DNA of 64,000 nt from assembly GCF_016110345.1 (NCBI RefSeq), contig NZ_AP019011.1, forward strand, positions 558,001 through 622,000. Reading direction: 5' to 3'. Within the stretch, counting starts at the first letter, position 1. Every line of letters starts with the position of its first letter. This DNA is from Fluviibacter phosphoraccumulans. Its GTDB lineage: Bacteria > Pseudomonadota > Gammaproteobacteria > Burkholderiales > Rhodocyclaceae. The translations under genes and the position numbers were made by a program. The notes under the pieces were generated by a model. That model searched no databases, was not told the DNA's origin, and was given only the letters and a program-made list of their open reading frames with translations. Positions 15,665 to 24,839 of the stretch are shown here, piece by piece.

Positions 15665-18423
15665 TGGCAGGCCTCACAATCAGGATTATCTATCGAGCAG
15701 AACTTAGGTGCTTCTTCCGAAGCTTGTTCGATACGACCTGTAGTCTTTTCTACCTGGCTGGCACCCAGCGTACGGAGGTAGTACGTAGTTTTAAGACCGC
15801 GCACCCAAGCCAGCTTATAGATTTCATCGAGCTTTTTACCGGACGGCTGTGCTAAGTAGATATTGAGGGACTGGGCCTGGTCAATCCACTTCTGACGACG
15901 TGACGCAGCTTCAACCAACCATACCGGATCAATTTCAAAGGCAGTGGCGTATCGCGCCTTAATATTTTCAGGAACACGCTCAATACGCGTGAGGGAACCA
16001 TCGAAATATTTGAGATCCGAAACCATCACTTCATCCCACAGATCCAGCGCCTTTAGATCACGAACCAATGCCTCGTTTACCTCGACAAACTCACCTGAAA
16101 GGTTAGATTTGACATAGAGGTTCTGATAAGTCGGCTCAATACTTTGTGACACACCAACAATGTTTGAAATCGTCGCAGTAGGGGCAATTGCCACGCAATT
16201 AGAATTTCGCATGCCATATCGCGCTATCTGGGCTTTCAATGCATCCCAATCTAAACGAACAGTATTATCAACTTCCAAATATCCGGCACGCTCTACACCA
16301 ACTCGGGCCACTGTTTCGTGCGGCAAAATGCCTTGATCCCACAGGCTACCCTTGTAAGTTGAATAACATCCGCGTTCTCGAGAAAGTTCTGTCGACGCCC
16401 AGTACGCCTGATAGCAGACGGCTTCCATAGCAACATCAGCAAACTCAACCGCTTCATGGGAAGCATATGGAATACCTTGAGCGTATAGCGCATCAACAAA
16501 ACCCATAATACCCATTCCCACAGGGCGATGACGCTGATTTGCGTTACGCGCCTTAACTGTGGCGTAAAAATTGATGTCAACAACATTGTCCAGCATACGC
16601 ATTGCAGTTCTAACGGTGCGCCGCAGCTTTTCATGATCAATGACACCATTCTTCAGGTGTGCTGGAAGGTTTACTGAGCCGAGGTTACAAACTGCTGTTT
16701 CACTGTTTGATGTATTGAGCGTAATTTCCGTGCACAAATTTGAGCTATGCACCACACCCACGTGCTGTTGAGGCGAACGCAGATTGCAAACATCCTTAAA
16801 AGTGATCCATGGGTGGCCTGTTTCAAACAGCATGGTCAGCATCTTGCGCCAGAGTTGAACCGCTGGCAGCTTTTTGTGAAGGCGAATTCGGCCTTCTTCA
16901 GCAGCCTTTTCATATCCAACGTAAGCAGTTTCAAATTCACGACCGAACTTCTCGTGAAGATCAGGCACATCTGAAGGTGAGAACAACGTCCAATCAGCAT
17001 TTTCATGAACACGTTTCATGAACAAATCCGGAATCCAGTTTGCCGTATTCATGTCATGTGTCCGGCGACGCTCATCACCCGTGTTCTTGCGCAGATCGAG
17101 AAACTCTTCAATGTCTAGGTGCCAGGTTTCCAGATAGGCACAGACAGCGCCTTTGCGCTTCCCCCCCTGGTTAACAGCGACTGCCGTGTCGTTAACCACT
17201 TTGAGGAACGGAATTACACCTTGGCTTTCGCCGTTCGTGCCTTTAATCCGGCTACCTAGCGCACGGACTGGGGTCCAGTCGTTGCCAAGTCCTCCCGCAT
17301 ACTTTTGCAGCAGCGCGTTTTCTTTGACCGATTGGAAGATGTCATCCAGATCATCACCAACCGTTGTGAGATAGCACGACGATAACTGTGGATGGCGTGT
17401 GCCACTGTTAAAGAGCGTTGGTGTCGAGCACATGAAGTCAAAGCTGGAGATCAAGTTATAAAACTCGATTGCTCGCTCTTCACGGTCAACCTCATTTATT
17501 GCAAGACCCATCGCAACACGCATAAAAAAGGTCTGCGGCAATTCAATGCGCTGGTTATCGATATGCAAGAAGTAACGGTCATAGAGCGTTTGCATACCCA
17601 GATACCCGAATTGCAAATCCCGCTCTGGAGCAAGTGCGCCGGCAATTCGCAACAAATCAAATTCTTTTAGTCGCGGATCTAGCAATTCAGCCTTGATACC
17701 GCGTTCGATAAAGAGCGGGAAGTATTCTGCATACGCCTGATCAATTTCTTTACGCGTGACGCTACGGCCCAATACTTCTTCATTCAATACAGCCTGTAGC
17801 AAACGCGCAGTGACGCGGTCATAGTCAGGCTCGGTCTCAATGAGCGTCCGAGCAGATAGAATTAGCGCTTGTTTTACATCAGATGCCGGCACTCCGTCAT
17901 AGAGGTTCTTCATCGCGCTATCAAGAATGAGCAATGGGTTCGTTGTTGATAGACCTGAGCAAGCTTCTTCGCAGATCTGACGAATTAAGCCAATGTCTAA
18001 AGGACGCAGCTCTTCACCGACACGGACATTAATAGTGACTGGTGTACTTACTTCACCCTGTGCCGCACGCTCAGCAGAACGACGCTCGCGATAGAGAACA
18101 TAAGCACGGGCAACATCATGCTCACCTGCTCGCATCAGTGCCAGCTCAACCTGGTCCTGAACATCTTCAATATGAACGACACCACCATCCGGCATACGAC
18201 GAGTGAGTCCTCGGACAACCGTATCGGTCAAAGTGTTGACCAGATCTCTAACCCGAGCAGATACGCTACTTTGACTTCCTTCAACGGCAAGAAATGCTTT
18301 TGATAGGGCTAACGCAATCTTTTCCGGCTCAAAATTAACTACAGAACCGTTGCGGCGAATGACCTGAAGTGCAACCAGGGCAGACTCTTCACTTGCTGGA
18401 ATGGAATATTGAGTGTTCGGCAC
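15661..18423 (-). CDS. nrdA: Ribonucleotide reductase class Ia, large subunit
   Basis: A 920-residue catalytic subunit. An ATP-cone allosteric domain occupies about residues 20-115 (VIRRNGSVVNFEPEKI). Active-site segments are LSSCYLT, NLCTE and CNLGSVNL, and the C-terminal thiol pair is CEAC. The start is GTG with GGAG upstream. The gene is longer than E. coli NrdA (about 760 residues) through N- and C-terminal extensions. A cobalamin riboswitch lies upstream, consistent with use when B12 is scarce as a substitute for a B12-dependent enzyme encoded elsewhere. Confidence 0.96.
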   Translation of the reverse strand: MPNTQYSIPASEESALVALQVIRRNGSVVNFEPEKIALALSKAFLAVEGSQSSVSARVRDLVNTLTDTVVRGLTRRMPDGGVVHIEDVQDQVELALMRAGEHDVARAYVLYRERRSAERAAQGEVSTPVTINVRVGEELRPLDIGLIRQICEEACSGLSTTNPLLILDSAMKNLYDGVPASDVKQALILSARTLIETEPDYDRVTARLLQAVLNEEVLGRSVTRKEIDQAYAEYFPLFIERGIKAELLDPRLKEFDLLRIAGALAPERDLQFGYLGMQTLYDRYFLHIDNQRIELPQTFFMRVAMGLAINEVDREERAIEFYNLISSFDFMCSTPTLFNSGTRHPQLSSCYLTTVGDDLDDIFQSVKENALLQKYAGGLGNDWTPVRALGSRIKGTNGESQGVIPFLKVVNDTAVAVNQGGKRKGAVCAYLETWHLDIEEFLDLRKNTGDERRRTHDMNTANWIPDLFMKRVHENADWTLFSPSDVPDLHEKFGREFETAYVGYEKAAEEGRIRLHKKLPAVQLWRKMLTMLFETGHPWITFKDVCNLRSPQQHVGVVHSSNLCTEITLNTSNSETAVCNLGSVNLPAHLKNGVIDHEKLRRTVRTAMRMLDNVVDINFYATVKARNANQRHRPVGMGIMGFVDALYAQGIPYASHEAVEFADVAMEAVCYQAYWASTELSRERGCYSTYKGSLWDQGILPHETVARVGVERAGYLEVDNTVRLDWDALKAQIARYGMRNSNCVAIAPTATISNIVGVSQSIEPTYQNLYVKSNLSGEFVEVNEALVRDLKALDLWDEVMVSDLKYFDGSLTRIERVPENIKARYATAFEIDPVWLVEAASRRQKWIDQAQSLNIYLAQPSGKKLDEIYKLAWVRGLKTTYYLRTLGASQVEKTTGRIEQASEEAPKFCSIDNPDCEACQ

Positions 18424-18539
18424 AACGGGTCTCCGATATTTATCAACGGGGAGACGCCGAAATCACGAGGGACTAGAGCCACTGAGCCACCACGCGCTAT
18501 TTCGCCAGGATCACCCCGTCCTGTTAAAAGAAAAGCTCG

Positions 18540-18715
18540 TTGGGGCAGGTCTCCTGGCTCTCGGGTCATCGCGATTCACCGCCTTCCCGAACCGGATGGT
18601 TCAGTGGCATGTGGTGATCGCTCACCGATACAGTTGCGGGGGCAGCTTCAGCATTGGGGATCTAAAATCCCATTCTGAATTCCCTTTTAATCCCCTACGG
18701 GGGGAACCTTCAACA
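18540..18715 (-). promoter_or_regulatory. Cobalamin riboswitch upstream of nrdAB
   Basis: On the minus strand: GGGATTAAAAGGGAAT, then GCTGCCCCCGCAACTGTAT, GCCACTGAACC, CGGGAAGGCGG and finally GAGCCAGGAGACCTGCC. This is a complete cobalamin riboswitch about 120 bases upstream of the nrdA start. Repression of class I reductase by B12 when a class II enzyme is available is established in other bacteria. It closely resembles the copy before the GNAT gene. Confidence 0.95.
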
Positions 18716-19288
18716 GTACTAACTCTACCTGTACCAATCTAACCAAGTCAAGCATTAAAAACTATTAGTAGCGTCTTAATGGTGATTTATTACTATATAT
18801 AGCGTCAACAACTAAGTTTAAAAATCGATATGCTCTAAGTTTGGATAAGAAACCAACTCTCTCAACCGTGGTGCAATTGACTGCTTCTGGCCGGGTACGG
18901 AAATTTCAGCCGCGGATTTGCTCGCCGAAAAGCTGCCGTTCAACTCAGTGGAACGCGAAGAATTCAGATGTAACAGCCAACGGCAGGTAGTGGCCGGTAG
19001 GGTGAGGTCGCCAACGGCAGCTTCGTGGCAGTCCAGCTCGAAAAACACGGGTTTTGCTGAATGACAGCTGTCGGGAAATCTCTACGGCGCCTTTGGGTCG
19101 GGAGCACGTACTCACCGGAGTAGAAAGCTGCCTGTCGCCGGGAAATACCCCCAAGGGCAGCTTACCGCCAGACTGCTGACCGACAGTAAGCAATCAGCCA
19201 GCGGCGGCAAAGGCCGAATCGCTGTCACGCAGAAAAGAGCTTTAAGTTCTGTTTTTGGCCCGTAAACGGACAGTCCTACACAGGTTTT
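18716..19288. other. Intergenic stretch holding the right inverted repeat
   Basis: No gene is visible. It holds the promoter region of nrdAB (AT-rich around 18750-18830), the right copy of the 114-bp inverted repeat at 18883-18996, and further degenerate pieces such as CTTTGGGTCGGGAGC and GGCAAAGGCCGAATC. The latter resemble sequence at 8770-8910 and 13590-13710. Confidence 0.5.
18883..18996 (-). repeat. 114-bp inverted repeat, right copy
   Basis: The reverse complement of 10481-10594 with a single mismatch. Unlike the left copy it has no recombinase gene beside it. Homologous recombination between the copies would invert the 8.3-kb block, and a recombinase acting on them could do the same. 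Confidence 0.85.
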
Positions 19289-19816
19289 CTATATAGATTT
19301 GAGTTTTAGATACCACCACATCACCTGTTGCACATACGCCTGGGTTTCTCTGTAGGGCGGGATCCCCTTGTACTTAGTCACAGCACCTGGCCCCGCGTTA
19401 TAGGCCGCCAGCGCCAGACGCCAGTCACCAAATCGCCTCATCATCTTCTGCAGGTAACGGGTTCCCGTCTGAACATTGACCGTGTCTGACAATAGATAGG
19501 TCAGGTCGTCGATTCCCAACTCTTTGGCAGCGATAGGTGTGATCTGCATCGGGCCGATGCCGCCACGGTCTGTTAGCTTCAATTGAGTGTAGCTTGATTC
19601 AACAGCAATCACGGCCAGTATTAGCGACGGATCAATATCCGCGTCTCGTGCCAATTGCGGGACGAAGGCATACTGGGATTCGAGCCTGACAATCTGGGAT
19701 GTGCAAGCCACTGACTGGGTGTGATTACCCAGGAGGCAATCAGAAAGCGATGACGTTTGAGCCCATCCTGGAAACGCAAGCACGCATCCGACGAAACAAA
19801 CCCAGAACCGATGCAT
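19289..19816 (-). CDS. virB1: VirB1-like lytic transglycosylase
   Basis: A 175-residue secreted SLT-domain protein with a signal peptide (residues 1-20, ending GWAQ). The catalytic Glu is in AVIAVESSY (about residue 73), followed by GGIGPMQITP and LAAYNAGPGAV, all hallmarks of lytic transglycosylases. VirB1 opens peptidoglycan locally for T4SS assembly. It is about 12 kb from virB11 and at the end of a minus-strand operon of otherwise unrelated genes, an unusual place for it. Confidence 0.87.
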   Translation of the reverse strand: MHRFWVCFVGCVLAFPGWAQTSSLSDCLLGNHTQSVACTSQIVRLESQYAFVPQLARDADIDPSLILAVIAVESSYTQLKLTDRGGIGPMQITPIAAKELGIDDLTYLLSDTVNVQTGTRYLQKMMRRFGDWRLALAAYNAGPGAVTKYKGIPPYRETQAYVQQVMWWYLKLKSI

Positions 19817-19819
19817 GTA

Positions 19820-20032
19820 TTAACAGGTCGGGGTTGCTAAACGCCGCCGGGCACCGGTTTCCGGATTCACGTACCAGCTAAAGCCTGTCGTGCAGCGGAT
19901 AAGCAGGTTGCCATCTTCAATGCTTGCCGATTCTGCACCGGGTACAGAGATCTGACGAATCACGCCCGAGCTTTCCTTCAATAGGTATACCGAGTTCTCT
20001 CGGGGGCAGATGCGTTGAATAATCCAGGACAT
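19820..20032 (-). CDS. Small hypothetical protein (70 aa)
   Basis: Not recognised. It is a 70-residue protein with beta-strand-like composition and three cysteines, no signal peptide. It is packed with 3-base gaps between the hydrolase and virB1-like genes, so co-translation is likely. The tight packing is the main reason to accept it. Confidence 0.6.
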   Translation of the reverse strand: MSWIIQRICPRENSVYLLKESSGVIRQISVPGAESASIEDGNLLIRCTTGFSWYVNPETGARRRLATPTC

Positions 20033-20035
20033 GTG

Positions 20036-20875
20036 TTAATTATCGCAGAAGAGCTTCTGCATAAAATGAATTACGTGCGGAGCGATCAGCGGCATGGCCG
20101 GACGAAGATCATGAGCGGTATTGGGAATTAAGTGTTTAAGGCTGCCATACGGTGCTTTTGCCATAAGACGTCTGGCTTCAGCCACTGGTACTTCCTGATC
20201 ATCAATGCCGTGAATCAGCATGACCGGGCATCGAACTTTCCGGATTGTATTTTCAGGGGCGATCTCGTCGAATCTTGCACCAATGATGGCCTGTACCTGG
20301 CGCATTACCCATGGCTGTAACAATCGTTTCGGGATACGGTGCTCATTCATGAACCGCAGCATCATGTCTTTTGGGTGAGCGAAGGCGCTCAGGCTGATTA
20401 CAGCTGCCCACGATGTACGGCTGGCACTCAGCAGGGCGGCACCAGCACCCACCGAGTGGCCAATCGCGATGATTTTCAATGGATCGACATCGTCTCGCGC
20501 CATAGCCCATGTTCTGGCCGATTCAAGATCCTCCGCAAAGCGGGGCATGGACGTGAAGTCTGCGTCAGAACTGCGCCCATGACATCTTGCATCAATAAAG
20601 AGTCCGTTAAATCGTAGAGCCTGAATCCACGGCGCAATGTCCAGCATCAGCCCCGCATTTGCCCCCCAACCGTGCAACACTATTGCCGTAGGCACTCTGG
20701 ATGATTGGCTTTCTTGATAAGCCGGAATCCACCAGCCAAACAGGTATCCACCATCAGCAGCCTCAATACGGACTGCCTCGGCTTTGATATTCAGGGAGTC
20801 CGGCGTGCGCTTATGGGTGAGACGAGGTGCCCGGAACTTTCGAAGCATCCAACGCTGGAGCAGCTTCTGGATCAA
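20036..20875 (-). CDS. Alpha/beta hydrolase
   Basis: A 279-residue alpha/beta hydrolase-fold protein. LHGWGAN forms the oxyanion region (about residues 68-75), GHSVGAG is the nucleophile elbow with Ser at about 140, HGIDDQEVP carries the acid, and NTAHD the catalytic His. The substrate cannot be told. Its start overlaps the stop of the exonuclease gene by 4 bases. Confidence 0.85.
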   Translation of the reverse strand: MIQKLLQRWMLRKFRAPRLTHKRTPDSLNIKAEAVRIEAADGGYLFGWWIPAYQESQSSRVPTAIVLHGWGANAGLMLDIAPWIQALRFNGLFIDARCHGRSSDADFTSMPRFAEDLESARTWAMARDDVDPLKIIAIGHSVGAGAALLSASRTSWAAVISLSAFAHPKDMMLRFMNEHRIPKRLLQPWVMRQVQAIIGARFDEIAPENTIRKVRCPVMLIHGIDDQEVPVAEARRLMAKAPYGSLKHLIPNTAHDLRPAMPLIAPHVIHFMQKLFCDN

Positions 20876-22242
20876 GAGTCACCCGTTATACGCAATGGTT
20901 GAAGTCGCCCTATGGTCGCCAGAAGAATCTTGTAGGTGTCCTTGTCGAAACAGGCATCACGCCCGTCCATAAGCTTCCAGATGTCTTCTTCTGATCTGGC
21001 GCTACCAAGATAAGCCCAGTTCTCGATCAACAGCATTTCTTCGCCTTCTTTGAGATAGGCGGGGCCATCGAAGGGCCATGTTCTGATTTTGAGTTTGCCC
21101 AAACCGGCAAGCAGCCTAGTGTCATGAGCAAGGCGAGCTTCATCACCGATACACGCCCCGCGACACTTTTTTAACTGACGGCCAAAGCAAGGTGAACCCG
21201 ATTTCACCTTCTCCAGCCCGATGATGGCTTTGCAGAGGTTGAGCTCTTCCGCGATCTCGGTGAGTGCCTTTAAGGCTTCGCGTTTACTCTTGAATAGACC
21301 ATAAAGATTGGATGTTGTCGCAAAATCCAGTTCATTGGCGTAGGCAACATGAACCCGCAACCCCTCAGATACCTCGTTGAGCTGGATCGAGCACAGCTCG
21401 TTATTCCGACGTAACTGGCGGTTGTGGGTCGGCTGAAGTTTCTTAACCAGTGCCGCCTCTTTGAGTAATGCCCCAATCTCGCCACCCGTCCTGATGTGCT
21501 CAATCCGGCGAACCTGCTGTGACAGACTCATTTCTTTTGCGGAAGTTACATCGGCCGTGAAATGGGACATCACCCGTTGGCGGATATTGACCGACTTCCC
21601 GACGTACAAGGGCAGATCATTTTCCCCGTAAAAGAGATAAACACCCGGCGACTCCGGTAGGCCATCAATCATCGTCAGGTCAATGTGCGTGGGTGTACTT
21701 GGTCGACTAAGTAACGCTTTGACGGCTGACTGAATGGTTTCCTGTGGGATTGTGGCCTGGATCTTCTCCCAGAACTGATGAATCAGCTGGGCATCTGCCA
21801 AGGCGCGGTGGCGTCCTGAAACCTTGAGCCCGTGGCGCTCAATGAGCGTATCCAGATTGTGTTTTGGGTGGCCTGGGAACAGTCGGCGGGAGAGTTTGAC
21901 GGTGCAAAGCGTCTTGGCGCTGAAATCGATGCCCTCTCGAAGGAAGGACTGTTTCAGGAAGGCATAGTCGAAACGGGCGTTGTGGGCCACAAAGATACGA
22001 CCTTCCAGCATCTTGTAGACGCGGCCGGCTAAATCACAGAAGCGGGGGGCAGCTGCCACCATCTCATTACTGATACCGGTTAGATTCTCAATAAACCCTG
22101 AAATACGTGTTTCAGGGTTCACTAGAGAACTCCACTCCTGTACTCCCGAGTCATCGACCAGAATGATGCCGATTTCGGTTATGCGGTCTTGAGTCGCCGT
22201 AGCGCCAGTGGTCTCCAGGTCGACAAATGCGAGTTGGTGCAT
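20872..22242 (-). CDS. DnaQ-like 3'-5' exonuclease fused to a UvrC-type GIY-YIG nuclease
   Basis: A 456-residue two-domain nuclease. Residues 1-175 form a DEDDh exonuclease (FVDLETTG, HNARFDYAFL, HRALADAQ). Residues about 200-280 form a GIY-YIG domain (PGVYLFYG, LPLYVGKS) like UvrC or Cho. A Cys-containing region around 370-385 (CFGRQLKKCRGAC) resembles Cho. The fusion is known in proteobacteria and is thought to act in excision repair. It sits 3 bases after a cupin gene in an operon. Confidence 0.9.
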   Translation of the reverse strand: MHQLAFVDLETTGATATQDRITEIGIILVDDSGVQEWSSLVNPETRISGFIENLTGISNEMVAAAPRFCDLAGRVYKMLEGRIFVAHNARFDYAFLKQSFLREGIDFSAKTLCTVKLSRRLFPGHPKHNLDTLIERHGLKVSGRHRALADAQLIHQFWEKIQATIPQETIQSAVKALLSRPSTPTHIDLTMIDGLPESPGVYLFYGENDLPLYVGKSVNIRQRVMSHFTADVTSAKEMSLSQQVRRIEHIRTGGEIGALLKEAALVKKLQPTHNRQLRRNNELCSIQLNEVSEGLRVHVAYANELDFATTSNLYGLFKSKREALKALTEIAEELNLCKAIIGLEKVKSGSPCFGRQLKKCRGACIGDEARLAHDTRLLAGLGKLKIRTWPFDGPAYLKEGEEMLLIENWAYLGSARSEEDIWKLMDGRDACFDKDTYKILLATIGRLQPLRITGDS

Positions 22243-22245
22243 GGA

Positions 22246-22605
22246 TTACGCCACCAGTACCGTATCGCCATGGGCGTAGGCAGGACTGCAAGAACACAAC
22301 AGCACAAGCGCTTCTGTGCCGATGTTCTCAATACAGTGCTCGGTTCCAGGCTTGATGCAGATGGTATCCCCCACAAACACTTCAAAGTTCTGATCGCCCA
22401 GATGCATGAGGCCATGGCCTTGAGTAATGTGATAAAGCTCTTCCGTAATCAGATGCTTGTGACGAAGTGTTTTACCGCCAACGGGGATGGTCGCCTCGGC
22501 AAGGCTCTGGTTTTTATTACCTTGAACGGTGGGATGCATCAGTTCGCGTATTTCTGAACCATCCTTTGTGACATAGGGCGTAACGCTGGCGTAGGGTTGG
22601 CGCAT
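22246..22605 (-). CDS. Cupin-domain protein
   Basis: A 119-residue single cupin. Motif 1 is around LRHKHLITEELYHITQG, giving two His and one Glu metal ligands, and motif 2 is around GDTICIKPGTEH. The ATG at 22605, one base after the preceding stop, was chosen; an upstream ATG at 22626 would overlap that gene. The substrate is unknown. A second cupin gene is directly upstream. Confidence 0.8.
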   Translation of the reverse strand: MRQPYASVTPYVTKDGSEIRELMHPTVQGNKNQSLAEATIPVGGKTLRHKHLITEELYHITQGHGLMHLGDQNFEVFVGDTICIKPGTEHCIENIGTEALVLLCSCSPAYAHGDTVLVA

Positions 22606-22606
22606 A

Positions 22607-22942
22607 TTAGGTCTTAGTGGGTTCATTCAAATGGATTGCTAGCCAGATGGTGGGCTGATTCTGATCGGTATGGGTAATGCGATGCTTTTGACCCGCCTTG
22701 ATTAGCACATGATCGCCGGGAACCAGCTTAACCTTTTGGCCTTCAACATCCAGTTCTGCACAGCCTTGAAGTAGTAACACCCATTCATCCCAGTTCTGGT
22801 CGTACCAGAATCTATCAGGACTGCTCTGGCCATACGACACAATGCGTTCAATCCTGCATTGTGGGTTGTCCAGCAGGGTAGAGAACAGTTCTTGGCTGGA
22901 TTTTTCCGGCAGGTCCGCAAAAAGATTGGTTGGACTTTTCAT
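22607..22942 (-). CDS. Cupin-domain protein, first gene of the operon
   Basis: A 111-residue cupin. The motif 1 position reads DQNWDEWVLLLQG, with Glu but few His, and motif 2 contains PGDHVLIKAGQKHRI. The incomplete His set makes metal binding uncertain. It begins the six-gene minus-strand run that ends with the VirB1-like gene. Confidence 0.8.
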   Translation of the reverse strand: MKSPTNLFADLPEKSSQELFSTLLDNPQCRIERIVSYGQSSPDRFWYDQNWDEWVLLLQGCAELDVEGQKVKLVPGDHVLIKAGQKHRITHTDQNQPTIWLAIHLNEPTKT

Positions 22943-23079
22943 TGTGCAAAATTCTAGGCGATTTTTACTGGTTTTCGATTAATCCGCTGGCATGACGCAT
23001 CGTCAGGAAGCGATCATTGATAAACTTGACCAAAAACTGGTTTGCAATGTGTTGTCATTACACAGTTCTGGAGCTTTCG

Positions 23080-23424
23080 ATGCAGGGCCGAATCCGTAAA
23101 AGGCTTCTTGAGAATCATCCATTGCCAACACGCCAGGCAGAGGTGCTGATCTGTCCGCTATGCAACCGCCCGATCCCCGATTCAGAAAAGGATGCGCATC
23201 ACCTGGTGCCTAAATCCAAAGGGGGGCGAGAAACCCAGTATCTGCACCGCGTCTGCCACCGGCAGATCCATGCCTTGCTAACAGAGACCGAACTCGCAAA
23301 GACCTATAATCATGTTGCGGCGCTTCTGGCCCACCCGGGCATTGCACGCTTTGTTACCTGGGTAAAAACTAAGCCTGATAACTTTTACGAGCGCACCCGT
23401 AAAAGCGAGCGGATCCGTGATTAA
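23080..23424 (+). CDS. HNH-nuclease-like zinc protein
   Basis: A 114-residue protein with CPLCNRP, DAHHLVPKSKGG and LHRVCHRQIHALL. This is the HNH fold with two CxxC-type zinc-binding pairs, similar to small stand-alone HNH proteins. The ATG at 23080 was preferred to earlier in-frame starts because GGAG precedes it and the homology begins there. It may be a nuclease; its role is unknown. Confidence 0.8.
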   Translation: MQGRIRKRLLENHPLPTRQAEVLICPLCNRPIPDSEKDAHHLVPKSKGGRETQYLHRVCHRQIHALLTETELAKTYNHVAALLAHPGIARFVTWVKTKPDNFYERTRKSERIRD

Positions 23425-23469
23425 CCCTTCCATTGCACTACCGGCCAACGCGGGGCATACACTTATACG

Positions 23470-23937
23470 ATGGTCTACTCAGATAACCGATCCCACCGCT
23501 ACGGCTACTGGCTTGTCGTGCTGCAGTTTTCATTACTGTTCGGCCTAATCCTCATTACCTCGCCGCTCAGTGCAATCGTAAGTGGCAATCCGGGCACTTT
23601 GATCACCATGGCCATCTCTGTAATCGTGGCGCTGGCAGCATTACAGGCCAACCAGTTTGGCAACTTCAACATCCACCCCAGTCCTAAGCAAAATGGCCGA
23701 CTTGTCGAAGACGGCATCTACCGGCATATTCGTCACCCTATGTACACCGCCGTCATGCTGTTTGGCTTAGCGTGCATGCTGGCTAAGCCATCGCTTGAGA
23801 GCGCTCTGATGTTAATTGCCCTGTGCCTGGTCCTCGTGCGCAAAGCCCGGCTAGAAGAAACCTGGCTGAAGCAAAAATACCCGTCCTACAGCGACTACCT
23901 CAGCAAAAGCCGAGCCTTCCTACCTTTGTTGTATTAA
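23470..23937 (+). CDS. Isoprenylcysteine carboxyl methyltransferase-like membrane protein
   Basis: A 155-residue protein with three or four transmembrane helices and the C-terminal signature GIYRHIRHPMYTA plus RLEETWLKQKYPSYSDY, which binds S-adenosylmethionine in the ICMT/phospholipid methyltransferase group. The bacterial substrate is unknown. It stands alone. A distinct member of the same superfamily is in the copper island at 47426. Confidence 0.82.
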   Translation: MVYSDNRSHRYGYWLVVLQFSLLFGLILITSPLSAIVSGNPGTLITMAISVIVALAALQANQFGNFNIHPSPKQNGRLVEDGIYRHIRHPMYTAVMLFGLACMLAKPSLESALMLIALCLVLVRKARLEETWLKQKYPSYSDYLSKSRAFLPLLY

Positions 23938-24011
23938 TTCTATGGATTTCCTGGCCACTATTCGTAAGCAGATATACAGACTGATTACGGAGTAGCGACT
24001 CAGTATGAAGC

Positions 24012-24839
24012 CTACTGTAATGAATCCTTGAGAATCATCATGGCTTGTTGGTCTACGTTGATGTACCCCTTTAGAGGTCTGTCCAGATCAACAATAATGC
24101 CCACAGCCAGAGCAACTAGGAAGTAAAGTCCCCACGAGAGCAGTGTATGCCGCCGCGCGCCTTCGCCAAGAGAGACACCCATCAGGACGCCATTGAATAG
24201 CAGAAAGAGGGCTACCGGCATGAATAGTCCGTTAGGTACCCCGTTGATTAGGCTATCTGTCCGGTTTTTTTCAGCGGTAACGACACTATTTAGAGCATCA
24301 ATCAGTGGCGGAAGCATAGGGGTATCTGGATGGTTGGTGACCATGCTGTTTACCGTACTCCACATCTGTTCCTGTTGCTGCTGGCTGTCCTGTTGTAGGG
24401 TGCGGATGGCCTTAGAGTCATTGGGTAGTGCTGCTACCCCCAAGCGTACATCAATATATGTATTCAACTGGCCAAGCAAAGTGTCTCGGTACTCTTGTGG
24501 CTGAAGTTTGATGACGTGGTAAGCCGTGGTCAGTGCGGTGGCCTCATTTGTGACGGCTTCGCGGTTTTTTTCAAAATGGTCGAGTGCTGATGAAAAGGTA
24601 AAGCCTAGAAACAGAGCCAGCAGGGCCAGAGAGGAGTTTGTGATGGTCGAGACGTTGTTGTCGACATCAAGTGTCAATTCTTTAGCCTTGCCGAATTTCC
24701 TGGCAATCCATCGGCCGGCTATAAATCCGATCTCAGAGGCAGCAGCCAGGATAATGAAGACTCCCAGAATCAGTAAGGGCAGGGGCTGGTTCAGTAACAG
24801 GTCAATAGAGAGCATGGATTTATGGCCGGTGAAGTGCAT
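24012..24839 (-). CDS. Bestrophin-like DUF4239 membrane protein
   Basis: A 275-residue membrane protein. It has two N-terminal helices (about 17-40 and 65-85), a soluble helical middle with REAVTNEATALTTAYH, and two C-terminal helices (about 205-225 and 230-250), matching the DUF4239 bestrophin-like family. Function is unknown, possibly ion transport. A start at 24815 is equally possible; neither has a good ribosome binding site. Confidence 0.78.
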   Translation of the reverse strand: MHFTGHKSMLSIDLLLNQPLPLLILGVFIILAAASEIGFIAGRWIARKFGKAKELTLDVDNNVSTITNSSLALLALFLGFTFSSALDHFEKNREAVTNEATALTTAYHVIKLQPQEYRDTLLGQLNTYIDVRLGVAALPNDSKAIRTLQQDSQQQQEQMWSTVNSMVTNHPDTPMLPPLIDALNSVVTAEKNRTDSLINGVPNGLFMPVALFLLFNGVLMGVSLGEGARRHTLLSWGLYFLVALAVGIIVDLDRPLKGYINVDQQAMMILKDSLQ

